This document shows, in pieces, positions 38,016-47,172 of a stretch of DNA of 64,000 bases. Both the position numbers and the translations under genes were made by a program. Position 1 is the stretch's first letter. Every line of letters begins with the position of its first letter. The notes beneath the pieces were generated by a model. It did no database searches. It had not been told where the DNA came from and saw nothing but the letters and a program-made list of their open reading frames with translations. This stretch comes from Variovorax paradoxus. Its GTDB lineage: Bacteria > Pseudomonadota > Gammaproteobacteria > Burkholderiales > Burkholderiaceae_C. The DNA lies in NCBI RefSeq assembly GCF_029919115.1, contig NZ_CP123990.1, positions 1,550,001-1,614,000 on the forward strand, written 5' to 3'.

Positions 38016-38831
38016 ATGAACACTTCCCCGATGGAAACTTCCGCTTTCACCCGGCCCTTTGCCATCGTGACCGGCGCATCGTCGGGCATAGGATTGGAAC
38101 TGGCGCGCTGCTGCGCCAACGAGGGCTTCGATCTTTTGATTGCGGCCGATGAACCGGAGATCGAGGATGCCGCCGTTCAACTGCGCCGCCTGGGCGTGGA
38201 GGTGCAACCCGTGCTTGCCGATCTTTCCACCACCGAAGGGGTCGACCGGCTTCTGGCGGCGGCCGGCCAGCGCCCGGTGAATGCGCTGCTCGCCAATGCC
38301 GGCCGGGGGCTCGGCCATGCCTTTCTCGACCAGAATTTTGCTGAGGCGCGGCATGTGCTGGACACCAACATCACCGGCACGCTTTACCTGATTCATGCCG
38401 TGGGCGGCGCAATGCGCGCACGCGGGCAGGGGCGCATCCTGATCACCGGCTCGATTGCGGGCTTCATGCCCGGCAGCTTCCAGGCGGTGTACAACGGCAC
38501 CAAGGCTTTTCTGGACTCGTTCTCCTTCGCGCTGCGCGAAGAGCTGAAGGACAGCGGCGTTACCGTAAGCTGCCTGATGCCCGGGCCGACCGACACCGAG
38601 TTTTTCGACCGTGCCGACATGCTCGACACGAAGGTGGGGCAGGACGACAAGAAGGCAGACCCGGCCAAGGTGGCGAAGATCGGCTTCGAAGCCATGATGG
38701 ACGGGGAAGGCGACGTGGTTGCCGGCTGGAAGAACAAGCTGCAGGTGGCTGTTGCCAACGTCACGCCGTCGGCGTTGCTGGCCAAGCAGCACCGCAGGAT
38801 GGCCGAACCCGGAACGGCGGACCAACGCTAG
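38016..38831 (+). CDS. Short-chain dehydrogenase/reductase
   Basis: 271 residues from ATG at 38016 with AAGGAG upstream. Rossmann motif TGASSGIGLELA (about 14-25), NAG at about 95, catalytic Ser in ITGSIAG (about 144) and YNGTK (about 157-161) as the active-site Tyr and Lys. The C-terminal part with AGWKNKLQVAVANVTPSAL resembles general SDRs (YqjQ/DltE group) of unknown substrate. The preceding gap of 281 bp holds two CGTAGGA motifs. It is the first of a rightward stress-gene run. Confidence 0.88.
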   Translation: MNTSPMETSAFTRPFAIVTGASSGIGLELARCCANEGFDLLIAADEPEIEDAAVQLRRLGVEVQPVLADLSTTEGVDRLLAAAGQRPVNALLANAGRGLGHAFLDQNFAEARHVLDTNITGTLYLIHAVGGAMRARGQGRILITGSIAGFMPGSFQAVYNGTKAFLDSFSFALREELKDSGVTVSCLMPGPTDTEFFDRADMLDTKVGQDDKKADPAKVAKIGFEAMMDGEGDVVAGWKNKLQVAVANVTPSALLAKQHRRMAEPGTADQR

Positions 38832-38847
38832 TCCGGGAGCGCATGCC

Positions 38848-40020
38848 ATGGACACTTCATTCAGCTCGGGAGTCGCCCTCGTGGACACCGTCCTCAAGAG
38901 CACCGGCGGCAGCGTGGTGGTGTGGAGCGCCGATCCGCAGGCCTACAGCAGCGACCACGAACGCGCCACGCGCAGCAACTTCGCAGAGCGCCTTGCGGCG
39001 TTGAAGGGCTTTCGCTTTGCGGGCGAATACGATGCATCGCGTGCGCATGAAAACACGCCGCTGTACTTTGTGCCGAGCGATACCCTGCCCAGCACGCAGA
39101 TGGCGCGCTCGCTCGGCATATCGACGCTGCACGACCTGTTCGGGGGCGTGGTTCCATACCCCTTCGTGGCCACCAAGGCCATCACGCATCCGCTGGTGGG
39201 CAGGGCCGCTGCCTGCCCCGAAGGGTGGGCGCCAACCTTCGCTTCCGACATATCGCATGCGGCGCTCGACGGCTTCTCCGCCTTTGCTGCAGAGGATGCG
39301 CGATGGGCCGGGCGCCATATGCTGGAGAAGGGCCCTGTGCGCGTGAAACCGGTGTGCGCCACCGGCGGACGTGGCCAGACCGTGGTGACCGATGCCGATG
39401 CGCTGGACCGCTGCCTTGCGGCCATGGACGAGAGCCAGATTGCGCTGCACGGCGTGGTGATCGAAGAGAACCTGCAGCGGCCGGACACCTTCAGCGTGGG
39501 GCAGGTGATGGTCGACCACATGATCGTGAGCTACTTCGGCCGCCAGCGCATGACCACCGACAACGCCGGCCAGAGCGTGTATGGCGGTTCCGACCTGACG
39601 CTGGTGCGCGGCAACTTCGACGTGCTGCTTGCCAAGACCAGCCCCAATCCGGCGCTGTGCCTTGCCATCGAGCAGGCGCGGCGCTACCACCAGGCGGTGA
39701 TCGACTGCTTTCCCGGCTTTCTTGCGTCGCGCGTCAACTACGACGTGGCGCAAGGCGTGGGCGCCGCGGGTGCGTGGCGATCGGGCGTGCTCGAACAGTC
39801 ATGGCGCGTGGGGGGCGCAACCGGCGCGGAGATGGTGGCGCTCGAAAGCTTCTGGCGCGATGCGGCCCTCGAGCGAATGCGCGTTTCCTGCTTCGAGGCC
39901 TATGGCGCAGCGGCGCAGATTCCGGCGGATGCGGCGGTGCACTACCGCGGGATCGACAAACAGAATGGTCCACTGACCAAGTACGCATTGATCCAACCGT
40001 ATGCCAGCGACACGACATAA
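38848..40020 (+). CDS. DUF3182 family protein
   Basis: 390 residues from ATG at 38848 with GGGAG upstream. The sequence matches the DUF3182 pattern: GGSVVVWSADP early, HPLVGRAAACPEGWAP (about 115), VRVKPVCATGGRGQTVV (about 162-178), and VVIEENLQRPDTFSVGQV (about 203). The KPxxATGGRGQ loop followed by EEN resembles ATP-grasp nucleotide binding, so an ATP-dependent ligase is plausible but unproven. Its last 20 bases overlap the next gene, an alpha/beta hydrolase, indicating coupled translation. Confidence 0.85.
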   Translation: MDTSFSSGVALVDTVLKSTGGSVVVWSADPQAYSSDHERATRSNFAERLAALKGFRFAGEYDASRAHENTPLYFVPSDTLPSTQMARSLGISTLHDLFGGVVPYPFVATKAITHPLVGRAAACPEGWAPTFASDISHAALDGFSAFAAEDARWAGRHMLEKGPVRVKPVCATGGRGQTVVTDADALDRCLAAMDESQIALHGVVIEENLQRPDTFSVGQVMVDHMIVSYFGRQRMTTDNAGQSVYGGSDLTLVRGNFDVLLAKTSPNPALCLAIEQARRYHQAVIDCFPGFLASRVNYDVAQGVGAAGAWRSGVLEQSWRVGGATGAEMVALESFWRDAALERMRVSCFEAYGAAAQIPADAAVHYRGIDKQNGPLTKYALIQPYASDTT

Positions 40021-40780
40021 CGTCATCGATATTCCCGTAGACGGCCAGCACATTGCCGGAACGCTGGTCGCGGCTTCCACGATGGTGCCCGGTGTCCTGC
40101 TCGTGCACGGCTGGGATGGCAGCCAGGAGCAATACATTGCCCGCGCGCACGACATTGCCGCGCTCGGCTGCGTGTGCCTCACGTTCGACCTGCGGGGCCA
40201 CGCACGCCACGCGGCGCTGCGCAAGGAGGTGACGCGCGAGGACAACCTGCGCGACGTGCTCGCGGCCTACGACACGCTGGTGAGCCACCCCACGGTCGAC
40301 CCCAACGCGATTGCCATCATCGGCAGCAGCTACGGCGGCTACCTGGCGGCGCTGGTCAGCGCCATGCGGCCGGTGCGGTGGCTCGCACTGCGCGCGCCGG
40401 CGCTCTACCGCGACCGCGAGTGGCTGGCGCCCAAGGGGCAACTGAGCAGGTCGGACCTGGTGGCCTATCGACGCACGCTGGTGGGCCCCCGCGACAACCG
40501 GGCGCTTGCCGCCTGCGAGGCGTTCACGGGCGACGTGCTGATCGTCGAATCGGAGCACGACCAGATCGTGCCGCACCCGGTCATCGAGAACTACCTGGGT
40601 GCGTTCAAGCGCGTGCGCTCCGCCACCTATCGCGTCATTTCGGGAGCCGACCACGCGTTGTCCAAGCAGTCTTCCCGCCAGGCCTACGGGCAGTTGCTCG
40701 TCTCGTGGATGACCGAAATGACGCTGGGCGCCAGGGCCACCGGCGCAATGACGCGGGCGGTTTCCGAAAGCCCCGCCTAG
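40001..40780 (+). CDS. Alpha/beta hydrolase (dienelactone hydrolase-like)
   Basis: 259 residues. LVHGWDGSQEQYI supplies the oxyanion region (about 33), GSSYGGYLA the nucleophile elbow (Ser about 110), SEHDQIVPH the acid Asp (about 189), and GADHAL the catalytic His (about 214). It lacks a signal peptide. Its start overlaps the DUF3182 gene by 20 bp, so the two probably work on linked substrates. The physiological ester or peptide is unknown. Confidence 0.87.
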   Translation: MPATRHNVIDIPVDGQHIAGTLVAASTMVPGVLLVHGWDGSQEQYIARAHDIAALGCVCLTFDLRGHARHAALRKEVTREDNLRDVLAAYDTLVSHPTVDPNAIAIIGSSYGGYLAALVSAMRPVRWLALRAPALYRDREWLAPKGQLSRSDLVAYRRTLVGPRDNRALAACEAFTGDVLIVESEHDQIVPHPVIENYLGAFKRVRSATYRVISGADHALSKQSSRQAYGQLLVSWMTEMTLGARATGAMTRAVSESPA

Positions 40781-40791
40781 AGGTTTTGAAC

Positions 40792-41274
40792 ATGAACACA
40801 AGCAAACGACTTGCGCCGGTGCTGCGAACCGGCCTGATTGCCGGAACCTTTGCAAGCCTTGCCTCCACGGCCGCGCTCATGCTGCGCGGCCGCCGCGAGG
40901 CCGGCAGTGCCGTGGCACCCACCAATGCCACCAGCCACTGGCTCTGGGGCGACCAGGCCTTGCAGGTGTACCGGCCCACGCTGCGGCACACGGGCCTTGG
41001 CTACGCCACCCACCACGCGAGTGCGATCTTCTGGGCGCTGCTCTATGCGTGGCTGCATGCCGAGCGGCGCCCGCCCCAATCGGTACCGGCCGCACTTGCC
41101 AGTGCCGGCGCGGCAACGGCGGTGGCCTGCACGATCGACTACACGATCACGCCGCGCCGGCTCACGCCCGGTTTCGAACACCATCTTTCCAAAGGTTCGA
41201 TGGCGGCGGTCTACGGCCTCTTTGCAGTGGGCCTGGCAGCCGGCTGCCTGCTCGCGCAGCGCGGGCGCGAGTAG
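40792..41274 (+). CDS. Hypothetical membrane protein, 160 aa
   Basis: ATG at 40792, 11 bp after the hydrolase stop, with AGAGG upstream. About four hydrophobic segments (residues 11-30, 76-88, 98-112, 137-154) and a conserved-looking THHASAIFWALLYAWLH. Similar small membrane proteins are found beside stress genes in Burkholderiales; no function known. It is probably in the same transcript as DUF3182 and the hydrolase. Confidence 0.7.
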   Translation: MNTSKRLAPVLRTGLIAGTFASLASTAALMLRGRREAGSAVAPTNATSHWLWGDQALQVYRPTLRHTGLGYATHHASAIFWALLYAWLHAERRPPQSVPAALASAGAATAVACTIDYTITPRRLTPGFEHHLSKGSMAAVYGLFAVGLAAGCLLAQRGRE

Positions 41275-41372
41275 TGGGCGCTGCTACGCACACACAGGCA
41301 GCTTTCCTACGTCGCGAAGTTTCCGGTCCCCCCATCGTTCAGCTTCCACTAACCCATTATTCGGAGCCCACG

Positions 41373-41870
41373 ATGCCCACCTCTACCAAGCGAGCAGCAC
41401 CTGATGCATGCAGCCTTCTCGATACCGACCACCGCAACGTCAAGAAGTTGTTCAAGGAGTACGAGGAACTGACCCATTCGCGAGCCGCCAGCGCGCAGCA
41501 AAAGAAGCGCGAACTGGCAACCCAGATCTGCACCGAACTGACGGTGCATGCGCAAATCGAGGAAGAAATTTTCTACCCCGCCCTGCGCGAAGCACTCAGC
41601 GAAACCGATCTGCTGGACGAAGCCGAAGTCGAGCACGCCAGCGCCAAGGAACTGATTGCGCAAATCGAATCCGCCTCCGACGTGGACGACAAGTTTGACG
41701 CCAAGGTGATCGTGCTGGGTGAATACATCGACCACCACGTGAAGGAAGAGCGCAACGAGATCTTCGTCAAGGCGCGCGCTGCCAAGGGGCTCGACCTGGT
41801 CGCCATGCGTGACCAGCTCGCAGCTCGCAAGGAAGAGCTGATGGAAGAGCTCACCGGCGCAACCGCCTGA
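41373..41870 (+). CDS. Hemerythrin domain protein
   Basis: 165 residues from ATG at 41373 (frame open upstream). The non-heme diiron ligands follow the hemerythrin pattern: DTDHRNVKKLFKEYE (first His about 20), HAQIEEEIFYP (His and Glu about 59-63), EHASAKELI (about 87) and DHHVKEERNEIF (about 117-122). It has a C-terminal charged helix. Family members bind O2 or act in oxidative/nitrosative stress, and some resemble the YtfE repair proteins. The upstream gap has a TCCTACG motif. A second hemerythrin gene follows 102 bp later. Confidence 0.9.
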   Translation: MPTSTKRAAPDACSLLDTDHRNVKKLFKEYEELTHSRAASAQQKKRELATQICTELTVHAQIEEEIFYPALREALSETDLLDEAEVEHASAKELIAQIESASDVDDKFDAKVIVLGEYIDHHVKEERNEIFVKARAAKGLDLVAMRDQLAARKEELMEELTGATA

Positions 41871-41972
41871 CGACCCGCCTGGGTCGCAGGCCTGCCTTGC
41901 TACCCCAACGGCACCTGGCCGCGCGCCGGCCGGGTGCCACGCTTTTGCTTTTCATTGGCCTTGGAGGTCACC

Positions 41973-42563
41973 ATGACAAATCTTGTCTCCCGGCTTTTTC
42001 CCACGGCGACCAACATGATTCGCCTGGATCACACGCACGTGCTTTCCACTTTTCACCAGTACAAGGCCAGCGCGCCGAGCCGGGTGAAAAAGGGGCTGGT
42101 CAACACCATTTGCACGGCGCTCGAAATTCACGCGCAGCTCGAAGAAGAAATCTTCTACCCCGAGATGCGCAAGATCGACGATGAACGCATTACCGAAGCC
42201 ATCCACGAGCATTCCGAAATGCGCAGGCTCATCGGCCTGCTTCGCACCATGGAACCCGAGGCGCGCGACTATGACGAGACGCTGTCGGCGCTGATGCGCG
42301 ACGTGATGCATCACGTGGCCGACGAAGAAACCATCTTGCTGCCGGCGGCCGAAAAGCACCTGGCAGACAAGCTGGGCGACCTGGGTGCGCAAATGACCAA
42401 GCGCCGGCTGCAACTTGCGGGCCCGCGCACCGGCGAAATTGCGCTCGACATGGGGCGGGCCGCTTCTGGCAACACCACGGCCATTGCCATGGTCGGGCTC
42501 GCTGCTGCGGGGCTTCTGCTGGCACGGCGTTCAGGCCACTTGCGCTGGCACGCGCGCGCTTGA
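41973..42563 (+). CDS. Hemerythrin domain protein with C-terminal membrane segment
   Basis: 196 residues from ATG at 41973, with GGAGG five bases upstream (clear start). Iron ligands: LDHTHVLSTFHQYK (about 19), HAQLEEEIFYPEM (about 52-56), EHSEMRRLI (about 78), MHHVADEETILLP (about 110-116). Residues 167-184 (AIAMVGLAAAGLLLARRSG) form a possible membrane anchor, unlike its neighbour. It probably arose by duplication of the preceding gene or a relative. An O2/NO-related role is inferred from the family. Confidence 0.9.
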   Translation: MTNLVSRLFPTATNMIRLDHTHVLSTFHQYKASAPSRVKKGLVNTICTALEIHAQLEEEIFYPEMRKIDDERITEAIHEHSEMRRLIGLLRTMEPEARDYDETLSALMRDVMHHVADEETILLPAAEKHLADKLGDLGAQMTKRRLQLAGPRTGEIALDMGRAASGNTTAIAMVGLAAAGLLLARRSGHLRWHARA

Positions 42564-42576
42564 TCGGGGCCAGCGG

Positions 42577-43890
42577 CTACAGCATGTCCCGCATGCGGTA
42601 GTACATCATTCCCAGCACGAGTGCCGGGGTGCGCAGCAGTGTGCCGCCCGGAAAGGCCAGGTGCCCGATGCGGGCGAACAGGTCGAAGCGTTCGGCCTGC
42701 CCGGCAATGGCCTCGGCCGCCAGCTTGCCTGCCATGCCTGTCAGCGCCAGGCCGTGGCCGGAGAAGCCCTGCAGGTAATAGATGTTGGCGCCGATGCGCC
42801 CGAAATCGGGTGCCTTGTTCATGGTGATGTCGACGAAGCCGCCCCATGCGTGGTCGATGCCCAGGTCTGACAGCTGCGGAAACACCGCGAGCATGCTCTT
42901 GCGGATTTTCTCGATCAGGTTGCGCGGTGTGCGGGCGCTGTAGCTGTCCCCCGAGCCGAACAGCAGCCGGTGATCGGCGCTGAGGCGGAAATAGTCGAGC
43001 ACGAAGTTGGTGTCCGACGCAGCCGGCCTGCCGCGCATGAGCGCATCCGCGCGAGCCTTGTCCATGGGTTCGGTCGCAATCATGTAGGTGCCCACGGGCA
43101 TGATGCGCGCCGATACTTCCGGCGCCACGTCGCCGCCGTATTCAGCCAGGTACACGTTGCCCGCGAGAACCACGAAGCTGCACCGCACCTCGCCCTGCGC
43201 GGTCTTGACCACCGGCCGCGCGCCGCGTTCGATGACCTGCGCAGCGGAGTTTTCATGCAGCTGCGCACCGGCCGCACGCGCCGCGGAGGCCAGGCCCAGC
43301 GAATACTTGAGCGGATGCAGGTGCCCCGAAAAGGCGTCGAAGGTGCCGGCATCGAATCGCTTGCTGTCTACCCACTGCGCAATGTCTGCGGGCCCGAGCC
43401 ATTGAAGCGGGTAGCCGTAGACGCGGCCCACGTGGTCCATCCATTGGCGAAGCGCGCGCGACTTCGAAGGCTTGACTGAAAGGTTGAGGTAGCCGGGCTG
43501 CCAGTCGCAGTCGATGGCATGGCGCGCCATGCGGTCGCGCAGCAGGTTGAGCCCTTCGACCGAGACATCCCACGCGCGGCGCGCGTCTTCGGGTGTGAAC
43601 TGCTTTTCGATGGCCTCTTCGCCGTCGGAGCCGAAGCCGACGATCGCCTGTCCGCCGTTGCGGCCCGAGGCACCCCAGCCGACGCGCTGTGCCTCGAGCA
43701 GCACCACCGCATAGCCGCGCGAAGCCAGTTCCAGCGCCGCCGAGAGCCCCGCAAGGCCGCCGCCCACCACGCAGACATCGGCCGTGGCAATGCCCTCGAG
43801 CGGGCGCGCAGCTTCGAACCGCTCGGCGCGCTGCACGCTTGCTTCGTAATAGGAGTTCTCGACGACGCCGAGTTCTTTTCGCAGCAGCAA
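42577..43890 (-). CDS. FAD-dependent amine oxidoreductase (PuuB-like)
   Basis: 437 residues starting at TTG 43888-43890; no in-frame ATG exists near, and the preceding stop is immediately adjacent. ADVCVVGGGLAGLSAALELA (about 36-55) is the FAD dinucleotide fold, followed by GWGASGRNGGQ (about 71-81), diagnostic of the DAO/glycine-oxidase family and strongly like gamma-glutamylputrescine oxidase PuuB. The substrate is likely a polyamine derivative, supported by homospermidine synthase directly upstream (no gap). Confidence 0.87.
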   Translation of the reverse strand: MLLRKELGVVENSYYEASVQRAERFEAARPLEGIATADVCVVGGGLAGLSAALELASRGYAVVLLEAQRVGWGASGRNGGQAIVGFGSDGEEAIEKQFTPEDARRAWDVSVEGLNLLRDRMARHAIDCDWQPGYLNLSVKPSKSRALRQWMDHVGRVYGYPLQWLGPADIAQWVDSKRFDAGTFDAFSGHLHPLKYSLGLASAARAAGAQLHENSAAQVIERGARPVVKTAQGEVRCSFVVLAGNVYLAEYGGDVAPEVSARIMPVGTYMIATEPMDKARADALMRGRPAASDTNFVLDYFRLSADHRLLFGSGDSYSARTPRNLIEKIRKSMLAVFPQLSDLGIDHAWGGFVDITMNKAPDFGRIGANIYYLQGFSGHGLALTGMAGKLAAEAIAGQAERFDLFARIGHLAFPGGTLLRTPALVLGMMYYRMRDML

Positions 43891-45315
43891 TCAGGCCACC
43901 CGGAAGTTGAGAAACTGCCAGGGGTCTTCATCATCCTTTTCTTCGTTGAAGAGCGGGCTGCGGTCTTTCAGCGGGTTCCAGTCGCCATACACGCCCACCA
44001 CCTCGCCGAGGTAGGGCGTTGCAGCTTCGAGAACAACACGGTGATCGAGGTCGTCGGGCTCCACCAGCCCGGCATCGGGGTTGCGCAGCGCCCACAGCAT
44101 GCCGCCCAGGATGCCGGCCACCACCTGCAGGCTGGTGGCGCTGTTGGCGGGCGCCAGTTCGCGTGCTTGCTCGATGGTCAGGCGCGAGCCGAACCAGTAG
44201 ACGCCCTTGGGATTGCCCATCAACAGCACGCCAAGCTCGTCCATGCCTTCGACTATTTCGTCGCGGATGATCTTCTGGCGATGCTGCAGCTGCCAGTTCT
44301 TGCCGGCCACTTCGTGCAGCGAGAGCACGGCGTCATCGCAGGGGTGATAGGCGTAGTGCACCGTGGGGCGGTACACCACTTCGCCGTTCTTGCGCAGGGT
44401 GAGGTGGTCGGCAATCGAAATCGATTCCGCGTGCGTTACCAGAAAGCCGTGGTAGGGCCCTTCGAGCGGCGTCCAGCTGCGCACCCGCGTGCCAATGCCG
44501 GGCCGCTTCAGATAGATGGCCGCATCGCTGCCAAAGCCATGGCGCGCGGCGTCGGCGGGCCAATGCCGCTCGTGCGTTCCCCAGCCCAGTTCGGCCGGCT
44601 GCAGGCCCTCGTCGACGAAGCCCTGCACCGACCAGGTGTTGACGAATTCATTGCGCTGCTTGCGCTGCCGTGCCAACTGCGTGTCGCGCTCGGCAATGTG
44701 AATGACCTTGATCTCGAGCTGCTTCGCAAGCGCGGCCCAGTCCTCGTAGCTCGTTGGCATCGATTCGACTTGCGCATGCGTGTCGGCTGCTATGTTGAGC
44801 AACGCCTGCTTGACCAGCGCGGACACAAGGCCGGGGTTGGCGCCTTGGGTGATCACGGCCGTGGGTCCGCTGCGCTTGTCCAGGCGCCAGGCCAGCACTT
44901 CTTCGCGCAGGCTGTAGTTGGAGCGGCGGGAAGGGGGCAGGCCGGGGTCGTCGTAGCGACCGGGCCAGGGCTCGTTGCAGGTGTCCAGGTAGAAGGCGCC
45001 GCGCTCTCGGCAGAGCTTGATGAGCGCCAGACTCGAGACATCGACCGACAGGTTGACCAGGAAGTCGCCCTTGCCAACCAAGGGCTCGAGCACGGCGGCA
45101 AAGTTGCCTTCTTCGAGCCGTGCGGGAATCACTTCGACGCCCAGCTCCTTCGCAAGGCCGCTGCGGTCTTCGCCAGACTTCACGATCTTGACGTCCGAGG
45201 CCTTCAGGCCGAACAGGCGCAGCAGCAGCGGCAGCAGTGCCTGGCCGATGGAGCCGAAGCCGATCATCGTGAGCCTGCCGTCAAACCGTGCCAGCAGTTC
45301 GTTCTTCTTCGTCAT
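43891..45315 (-). CDS. hss: Homospermidine synthase
   Basis: Forms homospermidine from putrescine using NAD+. 474 residues from ATG at 45315 (GAGG upstream; TTG at 45321 also in frame). Rossmann start LTMIGFGSIGQALLPLLLRL (about 16-35), then FYLDTCNEPWPGRY (about 106-119) and TQGANPGLVSALVKQAL (about 155-171), all characteristic of bacterial HSS. Homospermidine is a membrane/stress polyamine in many betaproteobacteria. The PuuB-like oxidase follows with no gap, so synthesis and oxidation of polyamines are co-transcribed. Confidence 0.93.
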   Translation of the reverse strand: MTKKNELLARFDGRLTMIGFGSIGQALLPLLLRLFGLKASDVKIVKSGEDRSGLAKELGVEVIPARLEEGNFAAVLEPLVGKGDFLVNLSVDVSSLALIKLCRERGAFYLDTCNEPWPGRYDDPGLPPSRRSNYSLREEVLAWRLDKRSGPTAVITQGANPGLVSALVKQALLNIAADTHAQVESMPTSYEDWAALAKQLEIKVIHIAERDTQLARQRKQRNEFVNTWSVQGFVDEGLQPAELGWGTHERHWPADAARHGFGSDAAIYLKRPGIGTRVRSWTPLEGPYHGFLVTHAESISIADHLTLRKNGEVVYRPTVHYAYHPCDDAVLSLHEVAGKNWQLQHRQKIIRDEIVEGMDELGVLLMGNPKGVYWFGSRLTIEQARELAPANSATSLQVVAGILGGMLWALRNPDAGLVEPDDLDHRVVLEAATPYLGEVVGVYGDWNPLKDRSPLFNEEKDDEDPWQFLNFRVA

Positions 45316-45488
45316 GCGCAACCTCGCTGAGTGGTTCTGCGTTTTCAGAAAAATGTGGCGCTGATGGTTGCATCCGCACGTCAGCTTGCCTTTGCCGATG
45401 GCGTAGGAGGAGTCCGTGAGCGGATTTTTTTGGCCTGCTCATGGTAGAAACCGGCGACCTTGCGCGCGTCGCGCATTGCATCGATCCG

Positions 45489-47144
45489 ATGGCAGAAAAC
45501 TCCAATTCCAGAATGTCCGGAATCTTCAACAAACCAACTGGTAATGGCGCGCGCTTCGCATGGCCGCTTTGGCTTGCGTTCGGCATCGCCCTGTTACTTC
45601 TGGGTGGCTGCGCAGGCCTGCCTTCGGGCGTGGAGCGCAAGCCGTCCGTTGCCATTTCGGACGGCGCCGACACGCCGCTCGGCCGCCTGGTTACGGCGGC
45701 CTCGCCGGCGGGGCGGGGCTTGAGCGGGTTTCGCCTGCTGCCCATGCCGCAGTTCTCGCTGCATGCCCGCATCGAGCTGGCCAAGCGCGCACAGCGCTCC
45801 ATCGACGTGCAGTACTACCTGGTGCAGAACGACGAAACCGGCCGCTACCTGCTGCGCGCATTGCGCGACGCTGCCGAGCGCGGCGTGCGCGTGCGCCTGC
45901 TGGTGGACGACCTCTACACCGCCGGCGCCGACCCGCTGTTCGCGGGCCTGGCGGCGCACCCCAACGCCGAGGTGCGGATGTTCAATCCGTTCCCCAGTGG
46001 GCGCGAGCGCCTGGGAACGCGCTGGGCTTCGTCGCTGCTCGACTTCGACCGCGTGCACCGCCGCATGCACAACAAGCTCTTCGTGGTCGACAACGTCATG
46101 GCCGTGATGGGCGGGCGCAACATTGCCAACGAATACTTCCTGCGCGACGGCGGCTCCAACTTCATCGACATCGACACGCTGGTGGCCGGCACCGTGGTGC
46201 CGCGGCTTTCGTCTCTGTTCGACATGTACTGGAACAGCCCGTATGTGTACCCCGTGGAATCGCTGGTTTCGACCGGCGGGGCCACGCCGCAGCAATTGCG
46301 CGATCGATTCGAGCAACTGACCGGCGGGCCGGACACGCTGCACCCCGCGCCGCTGGTTTCTACCGACCTGCTGGGCAACAACGCGCTGGCCAAGGACCTG
46401 GACGAGGGCGCGCTTTCGCTCGTCTGGGCGCGCGCCGAAGCCTATGCCGATGCCCCCGCCAAGGCGCTGGGCCCGACCGAAGAAGCCCGCGGGTTGCCGG
46501 CCGACGAGGCGCCCGACAGCGTGCTTTACAACGTGCGGCGCTATATAAGAAGCGCCGAGCACGAGGTGCTGCAGACCACGCCTTACCTGATCCCGGGCCG
46601 CGGCGGCATGGAGTCGATTCGCCTGGTGCGGCAAAAGGGTGTGAGCTACACCATCGTCACCAATTCGCTGGCCGCCACGGATGAGTCGCTGGTGCACATA
46701 GGCTACCGCCGCTACCGGCCGGCGATGCTGCGGCTGGGCGTGTCGCTGTACGAGCTGAGCCCCAAGCGCGTGGAAGAAACCAAGCGATTCGGCATGTACG
46801 GTTCGGCAAGCGGAAGGCTGCACGGAAAGTCGGCCGTGGTCGACGGCAACATTGTGTTCATCGGCTCGATGAACTTCGATCCGCGCTCGATGCTGCACAA
46901 CACCGAGATCGGCATTTTCATTTTCAGCCCGCAAATTGCGCAGCAGCTCACCAGCCTGATCGGCTTCATCCGGCTCGACGGCGCATACCAGCTGCAGCTG
47001 GGGCCGCGCGGTGGCATCGAATGGGTGAGCCCGGCGTCTGGCGACGGCGCCGACACCATCCTGCACGTGGAGCCGGAAACGGATTTCTGGTCGCGATGGA
47101 AGCTGGAGCTGTTTGCCCCGCTGGTGCCCGAGAGCCTGCTTTAG
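45489..47144 (+). CDS. Phospholipase D family lipoprotein (cardiolipin synthase C-like)
   Basis: 551 residues from ATG at 45489; ATG 45441 and 45513 also in frame. An N-terminal hydrophobic segment ends in a lipobox LLLLGGC (Cys about 41). Two HKD motifs: HNKLFVVDNVMAVMGGRN (about 194) and HGKSAVVDGNIVFIGSMNFD (about 444). Two HKD motifs plus length match ClsC (YmdC) of E. coli, which makes cardiolipin from phosphatidylethanolamine and phosphatidylglycerol and needs a partner, YmdB; none is seen here. A CGTAGGA motif lies upstream. Confidence 0.88.
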   Translation: MAENSNSRMSGIFNKPTGNGARFAWPLWLAFGIALLLLGGCAGLPSGVERKPSVAISDGADTPLGRLVTAASPAGRGLSGFRLLPMPQFSLHARIELAKRAQRSIDVQYYLVQNDETGRYLLRALRDAAERGVRVRLLVDDLYTAGADPLFAGLAAHPNAEVRMFNPFPSGRERLGTRWASSLLDFDRVHRRMHNKLFVVDNVMAVMGGRNIANEYFLRDGGSNFIDIDTLVAGTVVPRLSSLFDMYWNSPYVYPVESLVSTGGATPQQLRDRFEQLTGGPDTLHPAPLVSTDLLGNNALAKDLDEGALSLVWARAEAYADAPAKALGPTEEARGLPADEAPDSVLYNVRRYIRSAEHEVLQTTPYLIPGRGGMESIRLVRQKGVSYTIVTNSLAATDESLVHIGYRRYRPAMLRLGVSLYELSPKRVEETKRFGMYGSASGRLHGKSAVVDGNIVFIGSMNFDPRSMLHNTEIGIFIFSPQIAQQLTSLIGFIRLDGAYQLQLGPRGGIEWVSPASGDGADTILHVEPETDFWSRWKLELFAPLVPESLL

Positions 47145-47162
47145 CGGCGCGCCTGCGCCGCT
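47143..47162. terminator. Possible bidirectional hairpin between convergent genes
   Basis: AGCGGCGC GCCT GCGCCGCT forms a perfect 8-bp stem between the convergent phospholipase and M23 genes. There is no U tract, so it may only stop transcription weakly. Confidence 0.35.
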
Positions 47163-47172
47163 ACCGGGGTGC

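Noticed and set aside
37724-38119. 131-codon leftward frame across the gap before the SDR gene
   Set aside because: It overlaps the supported SDR start on the other strand and the isochorismatase start, and has no ribosome site.
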